From Bacteroidales bacterium UBA1714 (GTDB taxonomy: Bacteria > Bacteroidota > Bacteroidia > Bacteroidales > Paludibacteraceae), in NCBI GenBank assembly GCA_002317295.1, contig DCIY01000017.1, positions 8,573 to 53,065 of the forward strand: DNA of 44,493 nucleotides, read 5' to 3'. The notes under the pieces were generated by a model. The model worked only from the letters and a program-made list of their open reading frames with translations. It did no database searches and was not told the DNA's origin. How positions within the stretch are numbered: the first letter of the stretch is position 1; each line of letters begins with the position of its first letter. This document shows positions 31,842 through 39,018 of this stretch, in pieces. The position numbers were made by a program, and so were the translations under genes.

Positions 31842-33395
31842 TTATTTCTTTTTCCGTTTGGCATAACGGGCATCCGCAGCCTCCTTGGTGATGGTTTTTT
31901 CAGCATCCGTTAACTCCGGAATCAGCACATTCAGACCCGGCATAATATACGATGCATCCTTGATTACATCGGAATTCACCTCATACAAGTAAATCCAGCA
32001 ATTGGGATTGTTATAGTACTTGCGAGCCAACGAAGCCAAGGTCTCGTTCTTATCCACACGAATAATGGTACCCACCTTGGCATTATCTTCACCAAATCGT
32101 ATAATACGAACCTCGGTAGCATTGGAAGGATACAATTCATTAAACTGTTCCGTAGGCATCAGCGTCATCTCCACACGACGGTTGGCACTATAGGACGAAG
32201 TACTGCGTTTACCACTGATAATGCCATGGCTCAAGATATGGAGACGCTCCGGAGCAATACCGTGTTCCTCCATCAGTTCTAACTCAACACGCTGTGCACG
32301 GCGGAAACCGAGACTGCGGTTGTATAGAGCAGAAGCCGTATTGTCGCAGTAACCCACGATGGACATGGACAGGGTCGTATCCATCAGCATGCGAGAAGCC
32401 ATCAACTGAATAACATTCAGACTCTGGTCATCCAAATCGTACTTATCGTTGGCAAAGTATACATTATTGAAGAATTGGATATGATGCATTTTGACGCGAT
32501 CACGAATCTCTACGATTGTATCTTTGTGATAAATAACAATCGTATCCTTCAGCGGTTCACGAGCAGGAATTCTTGCTGCCTGAGCAACCACCATATCCTT
32601 GAGCATATCTTCACTTGCCAGATTACGAACATGCGACTTCTTGTAAGCACCAATCTTCCAACGCAGGGAAATGTCGGTATCAAAAATACCATCATTGTTC
32701 GTACTGCACGTACGACCATCTATCTTATCATCCGTGTATAAGTTGTAGATGCAACGCAAACCCAACTCCAAACTGCGGGAGATATTAAACTCAAAACTGG
32801 CACCACCCAGGAACACACCACAAGCCTTGAATTGATCAGACGAATAAGGAACATCACCGGCATAAGCCAAACGCTTGCGCTCACCATTCTTATCCGTAGC
32901 GGGATAGTAAATCGAATTCTTACTCCATGCGGCACCTCCACCGACAATCAGGTCGAGGGCAAAAATCTTATATTTGGCCTTGGGGAAGAAACAGTTAAAT
33001 ACATCAAAGGTCATGAAGGCATCAGCTTGATGCATCTTACCCTTGAGCAACTTGCCATCCACATAGGTAGGTCCACCCTTACTGTCTACACCATACTGGC
33101 GGTAGATATACTCCGCACCCAAACCCCAAGTACAGTTGAAGTTATACTCCAAACCCACACCCAATGTAGGAACAGAGATAATATTACGCTGCTCGCTGGT
33201 GTAGTCACCATCAAACAGGTTCATACCTCCCAACAGGTATAGAGAGACATGGCGCAACTCCGGAGACACCGGATCCGTCATCTTATACGGATGCTTACCC
33301 AGGGTATCCTCCGTATAAATAATCTCTTCACTCTGAGCCATCAGACTCCCCATGAAACAGAACGCTGCCATAGCAGCCATAACCCACTTTTTCAT
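31842..33395 (-). CDS. OmpA-family outer-membrane protein with C-terminal LysM
   Basis: A 517-aa protein with a signal peptide (1-20, GSLMAQ), an N-terminal beta-barrel (about 45-255), an OmpA-like peptidoglycan-binding domain (about 325-425, with ANDKYDLDDQS, SIVGYCDNTASALYN, RAQRVELELMEEHGI and ANRRVEMTL) and then a LysM-like motif (about 445-495, KNETLASLARKYYNNPNCWIYLYEVN...PGLNVLIP). It anchors the outer membrane to the wall through two different peptidoglycan-binding modules. It is divergent from pta. Confidence 0.92.
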   Translation of the reverse strand: MKKWVMAAMAAFCFMGSLMAQSEEIIYTEDTLGKHPYKMTDPVSPELRHVSLYLLGGMNLFDGDYTSEQRNIISVPTLGVGLEYNFNCTWGLGAEYIYRQYGVDSKGGPTYVDGKLLKGKMHQADAFMTFDVFNCFFPKAKYKIFALDLIVGGGAAWSKNSIYYPATDKNGERKRLAYAGDVPYSSDQFKACGVFLGGASFEFNISRSLELGLRCIYNLYTDDKIDGRTCSTNNDGIFDTDISLRWKIGAYKKSHVRNLASEDMLKDMVVAQAARIPAREPLKDTIVIYHKDTIVEIRDRVKMHHIQFFNNVYFANDKYDLDDQSLNVIQLMASRMLMDTTLSMSIVGYCDNTASALYNRSLGFRRAQRVELELMEEHGIAPERLHILSHGIISGKRSTSSYSANRRVEMTLMPTEQFNELYPSNATEVRIIRFGEDNAKVGTIIRVDKNETLASLARKYYNNPNCWIYLYEVNSDVIKDASYIMPGLNVLIPELTDAEKTITKEAADARYAKRKKK

Positions 33396-33438
33396 TGTAC
33401 TGAATATTAAAAAATGTTTCTAAATACCATTCAAGTTG

Positions 33439-33470
33439 CAAAATTACAAAAACTTTCGCATATACGCAAA
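33439..33470 (-). promoter_or_regulatory. Promoter of the OmpA-family gene
   Basis: Minus strand: TTTG (33470-33467), 20 nt, TAATTTTG (33446-33439) followed by CA. The extended -33 is TTTGCGTATA. Confidence 0.9.
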
Positions 33471-33505
33471 TTTTTTTACAAAAAAAAAGTTTTTTTCGCG
33501 TGCGC

Positions 33506-33537
33506 GTTGCGTATGTGCGTTCTTTTAATTATCTTTG
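33506..33537 (+). promoter_or_regulatory. Probable promoter of pta-ackA operon
   Basis: TATCTTTG (33530-33537) with CA after it, 20 nt downstream of GTTG (33506-33509), which continues CGTATG. The -33 differs by one base from consensus but keeps the extension seen elsewhere. A CG-rich alternating tract (33497-33506) adjoins it. Confidence 0.78.
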
Positions 33538-33567
33538 CATTATTAAAGTAAATATATTTTTTAAGTC

Positions 33568-34569
33568 ATGACAATATTGGAACAAATGACACTGCGCGCT
33601 CAGCAAAATCAAAAGCGCATTGTCCTACCCGAGGGAGATGAACCTCGTACCTTGGAGGCTGCCAACATCATTTTGGAGCAAAAACTGGCCCAATTGATTC
33701 TGATTGGCAATCCCCAAACTATCCTTCGTATGGCGGACGAGAAAGGATTTACCCATATCCGTCAGGCCCGCATCTTTGATCCGATGAGCGATCCCAAAAT
33801 GAGTGAATATGCCCACCTGCTGTATGAATTACGTAAGGCCAAAGGGATGAGTGAGGAAGAAGCGGCCGTCAAAGCACAGGACCCGTTATACCTGGGTTGT
33901 TTGATGATTAAGAACGGCGACGCAGATGGTGAACTGGCCGGTGCACGCGGTACCACCGCTGACACCATTCGTCCAGCCTTCCAGATTCTCAAGACCAGCC
34001 CGGGTGTTAAGATTGTATCCGGTGCCTTCCTCATGTTTACCCCTGCCAAGCAGTTGGGCGAAGATGGATTCCTCGTATTTGCCGACTGTGCGGTCAATCC
34101 CTGCCCCAATGCCGAAGAACTGGCCCAAATCGCTATTTCTACCGCCCAGACAGCTCGCACCCTGGCCCAGATTGAGCCTCGCGTGGCCATGTTATCCTTC
34201 TCTACCAAAGGCAGTGCCAAGCACGAACTGATAGACAAAGTGACGGAGGCTACCCGCCTGGCCAAAGAGATGGCTCCCGATTTGATGATTGATGGTGAAC
34301 TCCAGGCAGATGCCGCACTGATAGAGAAAGTAGGTGCCTCCAAGGCTCCCGGAAGTCCCGTGGCCGGCAAAGCCAATGTTTTGGTTTTCCCGGATCTGCA
34401 GGCCGGCAATATTGGCTACAAACTTGTAGAGCGGTTTAGTGGTGCCGATGCCGTAGGTCCTATCTTGCAGGGTATAGCTGCTCCTGTCAACGATCTGAGC
34501 CGCGGATGCAAAGTTCAGGATATTGTTCAAATGGTTATTATCACAGCCAATCAGGCTATCAGAGTTTAG
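33568..34569 (+). CDS. pta: Phosphate acetyltransferase
   Basis: Pta turns acetyl-CoA and phosphate into acetyl phosphate, the first step of acetate formation. The 333-aa product is the short type without the regulatory N-terminal domain. Signatures are RIVLPEGDEPRTLEAA, GELAGARGTTADTIRPAFQI, FADCAVNPCPNAEELA, SFSTKGSAKH and DGELQADAAL...KANVLVFPDLQAGNIGYKL. The end IRV and the TAG stop are encoded by the GTTTAGA repeat that follows. Its partner ackA begins 30 nt later. Confidence 0.97.
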   Translation: MTILEQMTLRAQQNQKRIVLPEGDEPRTLEAANIILEQKLAQLILIGNPQTILRMADEKGFTHIRQARIFDPMSDPKMSEYAHLLYELRKAKGMSEEEAAVKAQDPLYLGCLMIKNGDADGELAGARGTTADTIRPAFQILKTSPGVKIVSGAFLMFTPAKQLGEDGFLVFADCAVNPCPNAEELAQIAISTAQTARTLAQIEPRVAMLSFSTKGSAKHELIDKVTEATRLAKEMAPDLMIDGELQADAALIEKVGASKAPGSPVAGKANVLVFPDLQAGNIGYKLVERFSGADAVGPILQGIAAPVNDLSRGCKVQDIVQMVIITANQAIRV

Positions 34570-34599
34570 AGTTTACGGGCAAAGCCCTAGTTTAGAGTT
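34561..34599 (+). repeat. GTTTAGA repeat with hairpin between pta and ackA
   Basis: GTTTAGA, GTTTA, then the hairpin module CGGGCAAAGCCCTA (stem 34577-34587) and GTTTAGAG fill the whole gap. The pta stop TAG lies in the first unit and ackA starts right after the last. Confidence 0.94.
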
Positions 34600-35793
34600 A
34601 TGAAGATTTTGGTTTTAAACTGCGGTAGCAGCAGTATCAAATACAAGTTGTTCGAAATGGAGGATCACTCCATTTTGGCGCAGGGTCTGGTAGAGAAGAT
34701 CGGTTTATCCGATGCCAATCTGCAAGTGAAATTACCCAATGGAGAAAAGGTTAAAATCGAGCAGCCCATCCACGAGCATACCGTGGGCATTGAGATGATT
34801 CTTCATGCCCTCATAGATGACAAAATCGGTTGTTTGAAGTCCTTACAAGAGATTCAGGCTGTAGGCCATCGCGTAGTGCATGGTGGAGAAAAGTTTAATC
34901 AATCGGTCATCATCACACCGGAAGTGAAAGCGATGATTGAGCAATGTGCCGAATTGGCTCCGTTGCACAATCCTGCCAATCTCAAAGGCATTGAGGCAAT
35001 TGAAAAGACATTGCCAGGTGTGCCTCAGGTGGCAGTTTTTGACACCGCCTTTCACCAGACCATGCCTGATTATGCCTACATGTACGCCCTACCCTATGAG
35101 CTGTATGAAAAGTACGCCATCCGCCGTTATGGTTTCCACGGAACCAGCCACCGTTATGTCAGCGGCCGCGTGTGCGAGTTCTTGGGTGTACCACCTCAGG
35201 GGAAGCGCATCATCACCGCACATATCGGAAACGGAGGCAGTTGCGCGGCCATTATGGACGGCAAGTGCGTAGACACCAGCATGGGTCTCACTCCGATAGA
35301 AGGACTGATGATGGGTACCCGTTCAGGAGACCTTGACCTGGGTGCAGCAACATTTATTATGGATAAGGAAAAAATGACTACCCAGCAGTTCTCCAATTTG
35401 GTCAACAAACAATCCGGTCTGCTCGGAGTCAGTGGTGTGAGCAGCGATGGGCGTGATATAGCCGCAGCCGTTGCGGCCGGTAACCACCGTGCCGATTTGG
35501 CCCGCAAGATGTTTATCTATCGTGTCCGCAAGTACATTGGTGCTTATGCAGCCGCCATGGGCGGTGTAGATATCATCGTCTTCACAGGCGGTATCGGAGA
35601 AAATGATGCCTATACCCGTGGCGAGATTGCCAAAGGGTTTGAGTATCTGGGTGCCGAACTGGATGTAGAGAAGAACCAAAGCGTTCATGCCATCGAGTCA
35701 GTCATCAGTACCGACAACAGTCGCGTGAGACTGGTGGTTATTCCGACCGATGAAGAACTAATGATAGCCTCTGATACTGCTCACCTTATTTAG
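34600..35793 (+). CDS. ackA: Acetate kinase
   Basis: AckA makes acetate and ATP from acetyl phosphate, completing the pathway begun by Pta. The 397-aa product has VLNCGSSSIKYKLF, HRVVHGGEKF, VAVFDTAFHQTMP, RYGFHGTSHRYV, HIGNGGS, DTSMGLTPIEGLMMGTRSGDLD and FTGGIGEN. The length is normal. Its TAG stop is in the same frame as the following amylase gene, only four codons before that gene's TTG. Confidence 0.97.
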   Translation: MKILVLNCGSSSIKYKLFEMEDHSILAQGLVEKIGLSDANLQVKLPNGEKVKIEQPIHEHTVGIEMILHALIDDKIGCLKSLQEIQAVGHRVVHGGEKFNQSVIITPEVKAMIEQCAELAPLHNPANLKGIEAIEKTLPGVPQVAVFDTAFHQTMPDYAYMYALPYELYEKYAIRRYGFHGTSHRYVSGRVCEFLGVPPQGKRIITAHIGNGGSCAAIMDGKCVDTSMGLTPIEGLMMGTRSGDLDLGAATFIMDKEKMTTQQFSNLVNKQSGLLGVSGVSSDGRDIAAAVAAGNHRADLARKMFIYRVRKYIGAYAAAMGGVDIIVFTGGIGENDAYTRGEIAKGFEYLGAELDVEKNQSVHAIESVISTDNSRVRLVVIPTDEELMIASDTAHLI

Positions 35794-35805
35794 AATTTTA
35801 CGACA

Positions 35806-37494
35806 TTGAAACCTATCATTTATCAATTGCTTCCCCGTACATTTACCAACTATACGGAGATTTTGCGCCCCAATGGTACCCGTTTGGAAAACGGATGCGG
35901 ACATTTTAATGATATTACCCCCAAAGCCCTCAAAGCCATTCAAGATTTGGGCATCACACACATTTGGTACACCGGCGTTATTCGCCATGCAACCAAGGAG
36001 TATAACCATCCAGCCATCACCAAAGGACAGGCGGGCAGCCCATATGCCATCACTGACTATTACGATGTCGATCCTGATTTGGCCGTGGATACCCATAAAC
36101 GCATGGCTGAGTTTGAAGGACTGATTCGGCGCACCCATAAACAGGGGCTGAAAGTAGTAATTGATTTTGTGCCCAACCATGTATCGCGGGAATATCAATC
36201 CGTTTGCAAACCCAAAGGGGTCAAAGATCTGGGAGAAACAGACCATAGTGAATGGGCTTTTTCGCCCTTGAATAATTTTTATTACCTGCCCGGACAGGCT
36301 TTTGAACCGCAGTTTGATACCCAGGGGTATACGGAATATCCTGCCCGCGTTACGGGTAACGATTGTTTTCACGCCCACCCTTGTCACAGCGATTGGTACG
36401 AAACCATCAAACTCAACTATGGTGTGTTCTATCAGGGCGGAATGGAAAAACAGTTTCGCCCCATTCCCAACACATGGCACAAGATGTTGGACATTCTCCT
36501 GTTCTGGTCGCGCAAGGGCATTGATGCATTTAGGGTGGATATGGCCGAAATGGTGCCTGTCGAATTTTGGAAATGGGCCATTGATAAAGTGCACACACTC
36601 TTTCCCGAGATTGAGTTTATTGCCGAGTGCTACCGCCCAGAGTTATATCGTCCCTACCTGCATGCCGGATTTGATTATCTGTACGATAAGGTCGGTATGT
36701 ATGAGTATCTGCGGGGTGTGACCAGTAAGAACTGGCCTGTAGAAGGTATCACCGGACAGTGGCAGGCCGTCGAAGATATACGAGACCATATGCTCTATTT
36801 TCTGGAGAACCACGATGAGCAGCGTATTGCTTCGGGTTTCTTCTGCGGTCGCGGTATGTGCGCCGAACCTGCGATGATAGTGGCTGCCACCCTTGGAACC
36901 AATCCGGTTATGATTTATGCCGGTCAGGAACTGGGGGAACGCGGTATGGATATCGAAGGATTTTCCGGAATGGATGGTCGCAGCAGTATCTTTGATTACT
37001 GGGGTATCCGCTCCATTCAGGCATGGGCCAACCATGGTAAGTTTGATGGTAAGAACCTCAGTGAGGAACAAAAAAACCTACGCGAGTTTTACCATCGTCT
37101 GCTCACCATTGCGCGAGACAATCCGGCCATTGCCCAAGGGGCTATGTACGATTTGGAATATGCCCAAGGCGAAGGATTCAACAAGCATGAGCAATTTGCT
37201 TATCTCCGTAAATCGGGTGACGAATTATTACTCATTATCCTCAATTTCCACGACCGTACGGTCGATACTCGGGTACAGATTCCTGCACAGGCCTTCACCT
37301 ACCTCAAGCAACGCGAAATGGCAGAAGCACAGGCCATTGATCTGCTGACCGACCAACCTTATACGCCCGTGAATGCCAAAGGAAAAAAGAGCAAGACCTT
37401 TGCCTTTAATGCTACCACCCCCATACACATCTCTTTGGACGCATGGAAAGGGGTGATTTTACAAATTAAGAAAGTCGAAAAGAAGAAAAAATGA
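35806..37494 (+). CDS. GH13 alpha-amylase family glycosidase, TTG start
   Basis: A cytosolic 562-aa glycoside hydrolase acting on alpha-glucans or maltodextrins (no signal peptide). The four GH13 regions are VIDFVPNHV, GIDAFRVDMAEM (nucleophile D245), EFIAECY (acid/base E274) and FLENHDEQRI (D337). The conserved opening KPIIYQLLPRTF begins directly after a TTG at 35806. The ackA stop lies upstream in the same frame with no ATG between, so TTG must be the start. It overlaps ubiA by 4 nt (ATGA). The fine specificity is not visible. Confidence 0.92.
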   Translation: MKPIIYQLLPRTFTNYTEILRPNGTRLENGCGHFNDITPKALKAIQDLGITHIWYTGVIRHATKEYNHPAITKGQAGSPYAITDYYDVDPDLAVDTHKRMAEFEGLIRRTHKQGLKVVIDFVPNHVSREYQSVCKPKGVKDLGETDHSEWAFSPLNNFYYLPGQAFEPQFDTQGYTEYPARVTGNDCFHAHPCHSDWYETIKLNYGVFYQGGMEKQFRPIPNTWHKMLDILLFWSRKGIDAFRVDMAEMVPVEFWKWAIDKVHTLFPEIEFIAECYRPELYRPYLHAGFDYLYDKVGMYEYLRGVTSKNWPVEGITGQWQAVEDIRDHMLYFLENHDEQRIASGFFCGRGMCAEPAMIVAATLGTNPVMIYAGQELGERGMDIEGFSGMDGRSSIFDYWGIRSIQAWANHGKFDGKNLSEEQKNLREFYHRLLTIARDNPAIAQGAMYDLEYAQGEGFNKHEQFAYLRKSGDELLLIILNFHDRTVDTRVQIPAQAFTYLKQREMAEAQAIDLLTDQPYTPVNAKGKKSKTFAFNATTPIHISLDAWKGVILQIKKVEKKKK

Positions 37495-38444
37495 TTCGTT
37501 CTTTAGTCCGCCTGATTCGTATACCCAACCTGCTCTTTTTGGGCATTTTGATTTGGGTCATGGAATATTGGGTAGCGATACCCGTTTTGCGCCATGCCCA
37601 TTGGGAATATGCCATGCCATGGTGGGTGGTGATGCTCATCATCGTGTCCACCCTGTTCATTGCCGCAGGCGGATATGTGATCAATGACTATTTTGATATT
37701 AAGATTGACCGCATCAACCGGCCGGAAAAGGTGATTATCTCCAACACCCTTTCCAAAGATCAGGCTTTATGGTTCTACCGCATCCTCACCGTTTTGGGCG
37801 TGTTGGCAGGTGGAGTCGTAGCGTGGGCCGTAAGCAGTTGGCATGTGCTGCTGCTCATTATCATTGTTGTGGGTCTGTTATGGTTTTATTCGGCCAGTTA
37901 CAAACGTCAGTTCTTAGTGGGCAATCTGGTCATTGCCTGTTTGGGGACCACGCCCATTCTCCTTGTGTTGCTCAGTCATTTGGCCGTATTGCGTCAGCAC
38001 TATGGAGCCATCATGGCGTACACCGATGTTCCGCAACAGTTATGCATCTGGATGCTGGGTTTTGCCGCCTTTGCCTGTTTGGGGACCTGGATTCGGGAAA
38101 TGATGAAGGATATGGAGGATCAGAATGGCGATCGCGAACTGGAATGTCACAGTCTGCCGGTAGTATTGGGGGATAATCCTACCCGAGGTATCATCACCGC
38201 CCTGATGGTGCTCATGATGACTCTGGCAGGGTTAGCCGTCTTTCAGTGGTTACCATTCCCGCATCATTGGACAGATGCCAGCGTTCGATTCCTGGTCTTT
38301 GGGTTATGGACACCCATGGCTGCCGATTTGGTACTGTTATGGTGTGCCAAGATTCCCTCGGACTATCGAAGTGTCCAGCAGGTCATGCGACTGATCCTGT
38401 TTCTGGGAACGATGTTCAGTTACGTCATTATGCGACTCATATAA
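37491..38444 (+). CDS. UbiA-family prenyltransferase
   Basis: A 317-aa integral membrane protein with about eight to nine spans. The two Asp-rich motifs are NDYFDIKID (65-73) and REMMKDMEDQNGD. Family members transfer a polyprenyl chain to an aromatic ring or to glycerol phosphate. In Bacteroidota similar genes are annotated as geranylgeranylglycerol-phosphate synthase, while MenA-type use is also possible. It is coupled to the amylase before it; maf follows 7 nt later. Confidence 0.9.
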   Translation: MIRSLVRLIRIPNLLFLGILIWVMEYWVAIPVLRHAHWEYAMPWWVVMLIIVSTLFIAAGGYVINDYFDIKIDRINRPEKVIISNTLSKDQALWFYRILTVLGVLAGGVVAWAVSSWHVLLLIIIVVGLLWFYSASYKRQFLVGNLVIACLGTTPILLVLLSHLAVLRQHYGAIMAYTDVPQQLCIWMLGFAAFACLGTWIREMMKDMEDQNGDRELECHSLPVVLGDNPTRGIITALMVLMMTLAGLAVFQWLPFPHHWTDASVRFLVFGLWTPMAADLVLLWCAKIPSDYRSVQQVMRLILFLGTMFSYVIMRLI

Positions 38445-38451
38445 TATCCTT

Positions 38452-39018
38452 ATGATACTGTTAGGAAGTCAATCGCCTCGTCGGCGCGAATTAATGGCAG
38501 GTTTGGATATGCCTTTTACTGCCTTTACCATAGATGCAGACGAGTCTTATCCACCCTCGTTACAAGGGGCCGAAATACCTATGTATATATCGCGCGCCAA
38601 GGCGCACGCGTACGCGGGAGAGATTCGAACTGACGATGTACTCATTACCGCCGACACCATTGTGTGGTTGGATGCTCAGGTGCTGGGTAAACCCCATGAC
38701 TTGCAACAGGCCTGTGCCATGCTGCGCGCGTTGTCCGGCCGCACTCATCAGGTGTACACGGGGGTTACTATGGTGCGCAATATCCATGGTCAACTCCAAG
38801 AAGAGGTTTTTTCAGATGTCACCGATGTCACATTTCGCACATTGAGCGAAGAGGAGATTCAGTACTATGTACAAAAATATAAGCCCCTGGACAAAGCAGG
38901 AGCTTATGGGGTGCAGGAGTGGATTGGCTACATTGGCGTCACCGCCCTGCATGGTTCGTATTTCAATGTCATGGGTTTCCCGATTGAGAAAGTCTATGAA
39001 CGGTTAAAACAGGCTTAA
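38452..39018 (+). CDS. maf: Maf family nucleotide pyrophosphatase
   Basis: Maf proteins hydrolyse non-canonical or dTTP/UTP nucleotides to monophosphates. The 188-aa product has LGSQSPRRRELM, SRAKAHAYAGE, LITADTIVWLD, GKPHDLQQACAMLRALSGRTHQVYTGV and DKAGAYGVQEW. The length is normal. The codons for AKAHAYA contain an alternating GC tract (38602-38616). The 3' end overlaps parC on the other strand by 15 bp, without a terminator. Confidence 0.94.
   Translation: MILLGSQSPRRRELMAGLDMPFTAFTIDADESYPPSLQGAEIPMYISRAKAHAYAGEIRTDDVLITADTIVWLDAQVLGKPHDLQQACAMLRALSGRTHQVYTGVTMVRNIHGQLQEEVFSDVTDVTFRTLSEEEIQYYVQKYKPLDKAGAYGVQEWIGYIGVTALHGSYFNVMGFPIEKVYERLKQA

Noticed and set aside
39004..39018. 15-bp overlap of maf and parC 3' ends as a regulatory feature
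   Set aside because: Short convergent overlaps are common; no hairpin or repeat is present.
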